This document shows positions 1-5,333 of a DNA stretch of 35,345 nucleotides, piece after piece. Origin of the DNA: Candidatus Aminicenantota bacterium (GTDB lineage: Bacteria > Acidobacteriota > Aminicenantia > UBA2199). A model generated the notes under the pieces. The model ran no database searches and was not told where the DNA came from. It saw only the letters and a list, made by a program, of their open reading frames with translations. Where the stretch lies: positions 1 to 35,345 of the forward strand of contig JAGLSW010000890.1 of the NCBI GenBank assembly GCA_023135565.1, given 5' to 3'. The first letter of the stretch is position 1; every line of letters begins with the position of its first letter. The position numbers and the translations under genes were made by a program.

Positions 1-1812
1 AAAGATGGTTCCCTCGTGCCCATCGAAGTGAGAGCCACATTCGTAATCGACGAAAACGGGAAACCCTTTGGACTATTAGGGGTAACACGCGATATTTCAA
101 AGCGAAAACATGCGCAAGATGAACTAAAAAAAGCCAACGAAGAATTAGAGCAGCGGGTGGAAGAACGCACAAAAGAATTAAAACTGGCAAAACTTGTCGC
201 TGAAGAGGCAAATAAAGCGCGCGGAAAATTCCTGGCCAATATGAGCCATGAAATCCGCACCCCCATGAGCGGCGTAATCGGCATCACCAGTCTCCTGCAG
301 GAGACCGATTTGACCGCCGAACAGCGCGATTACGCGGAAACCATAAAAGACAGCGGCGATGTGCTGCTCACTCTTATCAACGATATCCTCGATTTTTCCA
401 AAATCGAAGCAGGGAAGCTCGATTTAGAGATTATAGATTTCGATCTTCGTCACACCTTAGAAACCATCAGCGACGTGCTGGCTGTACGGGCCTTTGAAAA
501 AGGGATAGAATTGGTTCCTCTAATCAGCCCCGGGATCCCCACGAAGGTGAAAGGAGACCCGGGACGGCTGCGCCAGGTACTAACCAACCTGGTAGGCAAT
601 GCCGTAAAATTCACCCACAAAGGGGAAGTGGCGCTGCACGTAACGGTTGAGCATGAGGAAAATAACCATGTTACCATAAGATTTGCCGTAGTGGATACCG
701 GCATCGGGATACCTGCCGCTGAATTGGATAAAATTTTTGAAGCCTTTACCCAGGCCGAAAGGCAGGCAGCCGGGAAATACAGCGGCACCGGGCTCGGTCT
801 GGCAATCTCGAAGCAGTTAACCGAAATGATGGGCGGCCGGATCGGTGTAGAAAGCGAGCCGGGCAAAGGCTCCACTTTCCGGTTTACCGCCCGCTTCGAG
901 AAAGTGAAGAGCATAGACCCCGGAGCCGCTAAAAAAACATCCGCGCAAGAAGTGTGCAGCAAACGCATCCTGGTGCTTGGTGATAATAAAACCAGCCGCG
1001 AAGCAATCACCAACACGCTGATTTCCTGGGGCTGCCGGGCCGATACGGTCGAACAGCCGAAAAGTGCGCCGGCTGTGCTCAAAAACGCAAAAGCAGCAGG
1101 TGATCCCTTCGAAATAGTTATTCTCGATAAGACCATCGGGCAGAACAGCAGCGTCACTCTCGGTAAACAGATCAAAAATGACCCGGAACTGCAAAACATA
1201 TCTCTTATCATGTTGGCCTCTGTAGGTGAACGGGGCGAAGTGGCGCATTACAGGGAAGCTGGATTTTCCGCTTACCTGACCAAACCGGTCAAGCAGCAGC
1301 AATTATATGACACACTGCTGCTGGTACTGGACCGGGAAAATAAGGAAAAAACCGGGAAAAAGGAATTGGTTACCCGCTATACTGTAGAAGAAGCCCAAAA
1401 TTCCGACATTCGTATCCTGCTGGCCGAAGATGATCTTTTATGCCGCAAGGTAGCCGTCAAAATGCTGGAAACCATAGGTTACCGGGCCGACGTGGTCCAC
1501 AATGGGCGTGAAGCGGTAAAAGCGCTGGAATCGACACCTTATGACCTGGTATTCATGGACTGCCAGATGCCTGAAATGGACGGTTATACGGCAACAGGGA
1601 AAATCCGGGAAGAACAGTCCGCTGTTCTCGACCATAAGATTCCTATTATTGCTATGACGGCAGGGGCAATAAAGGGAGATAAAGAAAAATGTCTCGCCTC
1701 CGGCATGGATGATTATCTTTCAAAACCGATCAATATGGTAGAGTTGTCCGGCATGCTTAAACGCTGGCTGCCTAACCGGGAGAAAAACCCGGATAAAAGG
1801 AGAAGAAAATGA
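1..1812 (+). CDS. Hybrid sensor histidine kinase/response regulator, 5' end outside window
   Basis: The frame is open from base 1, so the true start lies upstream; a GTG at 16 is only an internal codon. The visible part starts in the end of a PAS domain (PAC-like GLLGVTRDISKRK), then has a coiled-coil linker and a HisKA domain with the phospho-accepting His at 247-249 (NMSHEIRTPM). An HATPase_c domain follows, with its N box (NLVGNAVKFT), DTGIGIP and SGTGLGLAIS. Two receiver domains come next. The first (about 960-1330) keeps an Asp at 1126-1128 but has lost the usual acidic pair (LVLGDN), so it may be degenerate. The second (about 1400-1780) is canonical, with AEDD, Asp at 1558-1560 in FMDCQMPEMDG, and a Lys in LSKP. 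No HPt domain is present. It probably autophosphorylates and passes phosphate to its own second receiver, then perhaps through an external HPt. The stop overlaps the next start by 4 bp (ATGA), implying co-translation with the response regulator. Confidence 0.95.
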   Translation, partial: KDGSLVPIEVRATFVIDENGKPFGLLGVTRDISKRKHAQDELKKANEELEQRVEERTKELKLAKLVAEEANKARGKFLANMSHEIRTPMSGVIGITSLLQETDLTAEQRDYAETIKDSGDVLLTLINDILDFSKIEAGKLDLEIIDFDLRHTLETISDVLAVRAFEKGIELVPLISPGIPTKVKGDPGRLRQVLTNLVGNAVKFTHKGEVALHVTVEHEENNHVTIRFAVVDTGIGIPAAELDKIFEAFTQAERQAAGKYSGTGLGLAISKQLTEMMGGRIGVESEPGKGSTFRFTARFEKVKSIDPGAAKKTSAQEVCSKRILVLGDNKTSREAITNTLISWGCRADTVEQPKSAPAVLKNAKAAGDPFEIVILDKTIGQNSSVTLGKQIKNDPELQNISLIMLASVGERGEVAHYREAGFSAYLTKPVKQQQLYDTLLLVLDRENKEKTGKKELVTRYTVEEAQNSDIRILLAEDDLLCRKVAVKMLETIGYRADVVHNGREAVKALESTPYDLVFMDCQMPEMDGYTATGKIREEQSAVLDHKIPIIAMTAGAIKGDKEKCLASGMDDYLSKPINMVELSGMLKRWLPNREKNPDKRRRK

Positions 1813-2255
1813 GTAAAAAGAAAATTATCGTTTTAATCGAGGATAACGAAGATGATGAGAAATTGACTTTACGGGCCATGAAAAAGAATAATATTCTTAA
1901 CGAGGTAGTGGTACTGCGGGATGGGGAAGAAGCGATTAATTACATATTCGGCAAAGGCCGGTATGTAGGCAAGGATACCATGGAAGCGCCGCAGGTCATA
2001 TTGCTCGATCTGAATCTACCGAAAATAAACGGCCTGGAGATTTTGAAAAGGATCAGGGAAAACGAAAAAACCCGTCTGTACCCGGTGGTGATATTAACCT
2101 CCTCCAATTCTGAAAAAGACATGGTAGAGAGTTATAAGCTTGGGGCTAACAGTTATATTCGTAAGCCCGTGGATTTCGACCAGTTTATGGAATCCGTCAA
2201 GCAGTTGGGTCTTTACTGGTTGGTTTTGAACAAAATCCCCGAGGAAGTCGAATAG
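1809..2255 (+). CDS. Stand-alone receiver-domain response regulator, Rcp1/CheY-like
   Basis: This 148-aa protein is a single receiver domain without an output domain. It shows the acidic pocket (LIEDNEDDE), the phospho-Asp in ILLDLNLPKINGLE, the conserved Thr/Ser (ILTSSNS) and the Lys in IRKPVDF. The EDNxxDE pattern, the long insert after the second helix and the C-terminal tail resemble the Rcp1 subclass that partners phytochrome-type and hybrid kinases. Its ATG lies inside the TGA of the upstream hybrid kinase (4-bp overlap), so the kinase is the likely phosphodonor. It could act as a phosphate shuttle or sink, or by protein-protein contact. The family call is firm; the target is unknown. 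Confidence 0.92.
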   Translation: MSKKKIIVLIEDNEDDEKLTLRAMKKNNILNEVVVLRDGEEAINYIFGKGRYVGKDTMEAPQVILLDLNLPKINGLEILKRIRENEKTRLYPVVILTSSNSEKDMVESYKLGANSYIRKPVDFDQFMESVKQLGLYWLVLNKIPEEVE

Positions 2256-2299
2256 ATTAGAGTTTTCGTGTGGCTGCGCGGTGCAGAAACTCTAATCTA
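2253..2299 (+). terminator. 13-bp perfect inverted repeat overlapping the response-regulator stop codon
   Basis: Bases 2253-2265 are the exact reverse complement of 2287-2299 (13 bp). The 21-nt loop holds a smaller CTGC/GCAG stem. The left arm starts on the TAG stop codon. No T-run follows, so it is not a classical intrinsic terminator. It may stabilise the 3' end of the two-component mRNA or terminate weakly. Confidence 0.45.
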
Positions 2300-2348
2300 T
2301 TATGAACTGCTGCTTGTTATCAAAAACTGGATAGTTACGATTTTTTTA

Positions 2349-2377
2349 TTGACAAATCTATAATTTTGTTCTATATT
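2349..2377 (+). promoter_or_regulatory. Sigma70-type promoter for the UPF0175 gene
   Basis: A consensus -35 TTGACA (2349-2354) is followed after 17 bp by TATATT (2372-2377). The expected transcript start near 2384 leaves about a 10-nt leader carrying the GGAGG ribosome site at 2384-2388 before the ATG at 2394. Confidence 0.7.
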
Positions 2378-2393
2378 TTGCCTGGAGGTTGAA

Positions 2394-2645
2394 ATGACCT
2401 TTGTTGAAGTATTAAAAGACAAAGCCCCTGAAGTCACGCTTCATACCAGGGACAACATCATCGAAAGAGAAATAGCGGAAATAGTGGCATTACATCTCTA
2501 TTCTCAAGGACATATCAGCAGCGGAACCGCAGGCAACATCATCGGCATTTCCAGGATCGAATTCTTACAAATTGCGGGAAAAGAAAAAATACCTATGTAC
2601 GAGTATTCTGAGGAAGAACTGGCTAATGAACTCCAGGTACTATAA
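2394..2645 (+). CDS. UPF0175 family protein, antitoxin-like
   Basis: This 83-aa protein matches the UPF0175 pattern: an N-terminal strand region, a helix with ALHLYSQGHISSGTAG, the signature GISRIEFL, and an acidic C-terminus (YSEEELANEL). In this family the ALxLYxxGxIS...A..xGISRxEFL core looks like a small helix-turn-helix DNA-binding fold. Many members sit next to PIN-domain (DUF3368-type) toxins and are regarded as their antitoxins. Here no intact PIN gene is adjacent; the neighbour at 2795 is an Rpn-type nuclease with its own promoter. It is therefore an orphan antitoxin or a small regulator. A strong promoter and GGAGG support expression. The start is ATG 2394. Confidence 0.82.
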   Translation: MTFVEVLKDKAPEVTLHTRDNIIEREIAEIVALHLYSQGHISSGTAGNIIGISRIEFLQIAGKEKIPMYEYSEEELANELQVL

Positions 2646-2687
2646 CGTCATCTCGAATTCAACTCCATTTTTTCACAAATCGACCTT

Positions 2688-2720
2688 TTCTTCAACAAAA
2701 ATCAAAAATTTGTTGAAGAA
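2688..2720. repeat. 12-bp perfect inverted repeat overlapping a -35 box
   Basis: TTCTTCAACAAA (2688-2699) and its exact reverse complement (2709-2720) flank a 9-nt A-rich loop, with TTTT following directly. The right arm contains the -35 hexamer of the nuclease promoter. It could be an operator for a dimeric repressor (possibly the upstream UPF0175 protein), or a bidirectional intrinsic terminator closing the UPF0175 unit. The sequence alone does not decide between these. Confidence 0.55.
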
Positions 2721-2741
2721 TTTTCCATTTTGAGTTATATT
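2713..2741 (+). promoter_or_regulatory. Sigma70-type promoter for the Rpn-family nuclease gene
   Basis: TTGAAG (2713-2718), a 17-bp spacer, and TATATT (2736-2741) give the same -10 and spacing as the UPF0175 promoter. The -35 is embedded in the right arm of the 2688-2720 inverted repeat, so occupancy of that repeat would block RNA polymerase. Confidence 0.62.
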
Positions 2742-2794
2742 TATAGTATGAAAAAGAAAACCGTTAGTTTTGCATTTCAAAGCAGGAGGCTCGC

Positions 2795-3670
2795 TTGAAA
2801 GCTCGATACATAAATCCTTATACCGATTTCGGCTTCAAAAAACTCTTCGGCGAAGAAGCTAACAAAGATTTGCTGATCGATTTCTTAAACCAACTGCTGC
2901 CGCAAGAACATAAAATCGTCGCACTCACATTCAAAAACCCGGAACAATTAAGCGATATAAAAAGCGATAGACGCGCTATCTTCGATATCCACTGCGAAAA
3001 CGAAAAAGGTGAAAAATTTATCGTTGAAATGCAAAAAGCTAAAATAAAATTTTTCAAAGATAGGTCTCTCTTTTATACCACTTTTCCCATAAAAGAACAG
3101 GCAGAGAAAGGAGATTGGGATTTTAAATTAAAACCGGTTTACTGTGTGGCCATATTGGATTTTACCTTCGATGACGATAGAGAACAAAAAACCTATGTCA
3201 GCAATGTGCAGTTGAAAGATCAATATTGCCAGATTTTCTATAATAAACTCACCTATATTTTTATCGAAATGCCCCGGTTTAATAAGCAGGAAAATGAACT
3301 GCGGGATCACTTCGATAAATGGCTATATTTTTTGAAGCACTTAGAAGATTTTGAAACCATCCCGGAAATATTAAAAGAAGAAGTCTTTATAAAAGGTTTC
3401 CAGGCTGCCGAAATTGCCAATTTCGATAAAAAACAACTGGACGCATACGAAGATAGCCTTAAAGTATACCGCGATTTTAAAGGGGTAGTAGATACCTCTT
3501 TCGAAGAGGGGGTAATCGAGGGCGAAAGATTAGGACTGCAAAAAGGGCTGCAAGAAGGAGAGAAACAGAAAGCTGAAGAGATGGCAAAAAAATCCCTGCA
3601 AGAAGGCCTGCCGGTTGAATTAATTTCTAAACTAACCGGCCTCTCAAAAACAGGAATCGAAAAATTGTAA
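2795..3670 (+). CDS. Rpn/PD-(D/E)XK nuclease family putative transposase
   Basis: The start is TTG 2795, with AGGAGG at 2784-2789 (5-nt spacing) and the family-typical N-terminus INPYTDFGFKKLFG. The 291-aa protein has the PD-(D/E)XK nuclease core of the Rpn/TIGR01784 family: an Asp in AIFDIHCEN and the E-x-Q motif in KFIVEMQKAK. A C-terminal helical region is rich in Glu/Lys/Gly repeats (EGERLGLQKGLQEG), as is common in this group. Characterised Rpn proteins are DNA endonucleases that promote RecA-independent recombination, and some act as phage-defence or toxin-like factors. Length and domain order are normal, so it appears intact. Whether it works with the upstream UPF0175 gene is unknown. 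Confidence 0.9.
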   Translation: MKARYINPYTDFGFKKLFGEEANKDLLIDFLNQLLPQEHKIVALTFKNPEQLSDIKSDRRAIFDIHCENEKGEKFIVEMQKAKIKFFKDRSLFYTTFPIKEQAEKGDWDFKLKPVYCVAILDFTFDDDREQKTYVSNVQLKDQYCQIFYNKLTYIFIEMPRFNKQENELRDHFDKWLYFLKHLEDFETIPEILKEEVFIKGFQAAEIANFDKKQLDAYEDSLKVYRDFKGVVDTSFEEGVIEGERLGLQKGLQEGEKQKAEEMAKKSLQEGLPVELISKLTGLSKTGIEKL

Positions 3671-3750
3671 ACCAAAGGACTTTGAGAAAATCCTGAAGGC
3701 TTGATTTTTGATTTTCTAAGCAGTACAATACTCTATACTAATCATGAGTG

Positions 3751-3780
3751 AAAATCTTGTTTTTTTGCAAAGATTTTTGC
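3751..3780 (+). terminator. AT-rich hairpin downstream of the nuclease gene
   Basis: AAAATCTT (3751-3758) pairs with 3770-3777 over an 11-nt loop, and GCAAA/TTTGC (3767-3780) offers an alternative fold. It lies 80 bp after the nuclease stop. The stem is AT-rich and the trailing T-run is part of the stem, so terminator function is uncertain. Confidence 0.3.
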
Positions 3781-3856
3781 CGGTGAAGAAATCGTTTCGC
3801 CCACATTCATAGGCTGCGGGCGCCACCCGCCCTATGGTAAATTAAACGGAGGGAAA

Positions 3857-3964
3857 ATGAAAATCGGCATCCCTTATGTCCAGGTTCAGCCCTATCCCCT
3901 CCATGTAAAGAATACGCATAGGACTATAAAGTTAAATATAAACTTAATGAGCGCTGCTTTTTAA
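3857..3964 (+). CDS. Possible 35-aa small ORF upstream of the RidA gene
   Basis: An ATG at 3857 has a strong ribosome site (GGAGGG, 3848-3853). It opens a 35-codon frame starting MKIGIPYVQVQPYP, ending in TAA 3962-3964, which abuts the AAGGAGG of the RidA gene. Tight packing of stop and next ribosome site fits a translated leader or small protein. No family is recognised, and a remnant of a longer gene is equally possible. The surrounding 3671-3979 interval otherwise holds only a hairpin and a short GC-rich palindrome near 3815-3829. Confidence 0.3.
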   Translation: MKIGIPYVQVQPYPLHVKNTHRTIKLNINLMSAAF

Positions 3965-3979
3965 AGGAGGTAACATACC

Positions 3980-4417
3980 ATGAAAAAAACAATCGCACTA
4001 AGCTTATCCTTGTTTTTACTTTTAACTATTTGTTATGCCGGGAAAAAGGTGATCTCAACACCCCACGCCCCGGCTGCTATCGGCCCCTACAGCCAGGCCA
4101 TCCAGGTAGGCAGTAAGCTGTATCTTTCCGGCCAGTTGGGATTAGACCCCAAAACCGGCAAATTCGTCCCCGGCGGTTTTGCAGCCCAGGCGCGCCAGGC
4201 TCTGAAAAACCAAAAAGCCGTATTGGAAGCCGCCGGTTTTTCTTTAGAAGATGTGGTGCAGTGCCAGGTTTTTGTCAAAGATTTGAACAACTATCCCAAA
4301 TTCAATGCTATCTATAAAGAATTCTTTAAAAAAGACTTCCCGGCCCGGGCGGTTTTGGAGGTATCCCGGATACCGGCGGACGGCCTGGTAGAGATCATGA
4401 TGATAGCAGAGAAATAA
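3980..4417 (+). CDS. RidA (YjgF/YER057c/UK114) family protein with signal peptide
   Basis: This 145-aa protein begins with a typical signal peptide: MKK, a Leu-rich core to about residue 17, and a likely cut after CYA near residue 20. LTIC is not a good lipobox. The mature part is a full RidA domain with PAAIGPYSQAIQVG, YLSGQLGLDP and VVQCQVFVKDL. The active-site-type Arg is in ARAVLEVSRIP, and the Glu in LVEIMMIA aligns with Glu120 of bacterial RidA. RidA enzymes are trimers that hydrolyse reactive imines/enamines made by PLP enzymes. Retention of the Arg and Glu suggests deaminase activity. Export to the periplasm is less usual than the cytosolic form. AAGGAGG at 3964-3970 precedes ATG 3980. 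It is probably monocistronic or the first gene of its unit. Confidence 0.9.
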   Translation: MKKTIALSLSLFLLLTICYAGKKVISTPHAPAAIGPYSQAIQVGSKLYLSGQLGLDPKTGKFVPGGFAAQARQALKNQKAVLEAAGFSLEDVVQCQVFVKDLNNYPKFNAIYKEFFKKDFPARAVLEVSRIPADGLVEIMMIAEK

Positions 4418-4420
4418 AAA

Positions 4421-4633
4421 AAGGGGGACGGTGCGTGCAAACGTGCAAATTTGCCCACGAAAAATAGGAAGCAGGCTAACAGGACCGGACTGCTGCCTAC
4501 CTATATTTCCCAACAACCGGGTAGTTAGCGATTTTTTTCCAAAACTGTTATCGGTTTTCGTTTTTTGGCTTGACAACAGGCATAATAAATGGTAAATCAT
4601 AGTAATGATAACAGTATATGAAAGAAGACTCGG
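4421..4633 (+). repeat. Tandem direct repeat copy 1: promoter plus truncated gene start
   Basis: About 213 bp closely match 4640-4852 with an offset of 218-219 bp. The unit runs from GGGGG(A)CGGTGCGTGC through a TTGACA box (4570-4575, TAAATC at 4593-4598) to the first nine codons of the membrane-protein gene. In this copy the ORF starting at ATG 4605 diverges after MITVYERRL and stops at 4683-4685, so it is a dead fragment. The start of the unit contains the palindrome GCAAATTTGC, which the second copy has lost. Confidence 0.85.
4570..4598 (+). promoter_or_regulatory. Candidate promoter in repeat copy 1
   Basis: TTGACA and a weak -10 TAAATC are separated by 17 bp. The spacing is identical to copy 2, and the predicted start coincides with ATG 4605 of the truncated ORF. 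Confidence 0.4.
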
Positions 4634-4639
4634 AAAAGA

Positions 4640-4852
4640 AAGGGGGCGGTGCGTGCAAACGTGCAAATTTACCCGCGGAAAATAGGAACCAGGCAAACAG
4701 GATCGAACTGCCGCCGACCCCATATTTTCCAACAACCGGGTAGTTAGCGAATTTTTTCCAAAACTGTTATCGGTTTTCATTTTTTGGCTTGACAACAGGC
4801 ATAATAAATGGTAAATCATAGTCATGATAACAGTATATGAAAGAAGACTCGA
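4640..4852 (+). repeat. Tandem direct repeat copy 2: functional promoter and gene start
   Basis: This is the second unit of the 219-bp tandem duplication. It differs from copy 1 by scattered substitutions and short indels, and runs into the intact membrane-protein gene. TTGACA (4789-4794), 17 bp, and TAAATC (4812-4817) form a candidate promoter whose predicted start falls on the A of ATG 4824. No ribosome site is visible, so the mRNA may be leaderless. Confidence 0.85.
4789..4817 (+). promoter_or_regulatory. Candidate promoter of the membrane protein-kinase operon
   Basis: A consensus TTGACA and TAAATC are separated by 17 bp, directly upstream of ATG 4824. The -10 is weak. A leaderless transcript is inferred from the geometry and from the absence of a Shine-Dalgarno sequence. 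Confidence 0.42.
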
Positions 4853-5333
4853 AGAAAGAAGAATTATTAAAGCAGAAACCAAAAGAACTATATTAATCAG
4901 CGTGGTTTTGTTGTTTTCGGTCCTATGCATGGGACTTGTAGCTTACTACATCAAACCGGCGGCAAGTTTGAGCCGGAGTACGCTGGATAAAATTTGGGAA
5001 GTCCTGAATATAGTAATCGTGATGATGATGATTATCATCCTGGCAGTCAGAAAAACCATTTATTATTCTCCCCGGTTCATTAAAGAAGGCTTTTCCCTTA
5101 CCCAGATACTACGGAAATGGCGTTCCATCGACTTATTTTTATTAGCCGCGGCAGAGATTATCCCCGTCATAGGGTTAGTTATATCCCTGCTGGGTAAGCC
5201 TTTCAGGTGGACTTTCCATTATTTTGTGGCTTCCGCTCTCTTAATGATCATACTAATGCCCATAGGCCTGAAAGTGAGGAGTAAGTTAGGTGAGTTAAAG
5301 AAACATACAACTCGCGATTGGAGTCTAAAATGA
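4824..5333 (+). CDS. Four-helix integral membrane protein of unknown function
   Basis: This 169-aa protein has a short basic N-terminus and four hydrophobic segments, at about residues 22-45, 60-78, 101-122 and 128-148, followed by a basic cytoplasmic tail (KVRSKLGELKKH). No family is recognised. The first nine codons are duplicated in the tandem repeat upstream, so the 5' end was the site of a duplication. No ribosome site precedes ATG 4824, consistent with leaderless initiation. The stop overlaps the start of the following kinase gene by 4 bp (ATGA), suggesting translational coupling and perhaps a partnership between this membrane protein and the tail-anchored kinase. Confidence 0.75.
   Translation: MITVYERRLEERRIIKAETKRTILISVVLLFSVLCMGLVAYYIKPAASLSRSTLDKIWEVLNIVIVMMMIIILAVRKTIYYSPRFIKEGFSLTQILRKWRSIDLFLLAAAEIIPVIGLVISLLGKPFRWTFHYFVASALLMIILMPIGLKVRSKLGELKKHTTRDWSLK

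Noticed and set aside
450-1211. 253-codon minus-strand ORF
   Set aside because: Antisense to the HATPase and receiver domains of the hybrid kinase; no domain seen and Ser/Leu-rich shadow composition.
960-1330. First receiver of the hybrid kinase as an inactive domain worth its own finding
   Set aside because: The phospho-Asp is still present; degenerate first receivers are common in this class of hybrid kinases.
4244-4930. 228-codon minus-strand ORF with an internal repeat
   Set aside because: It runs antisense through the RidA gene and both copies of the tandem repeat; the repeated peptide is a by-product of the DNA duplication.
5318-5329. Upstream TTG start for the kinase gene
   Set aside because: ATG 5330 has a properly spaced GGAG, a classic ATGA overlap and a receiver-domain N-terminus at the normal place.
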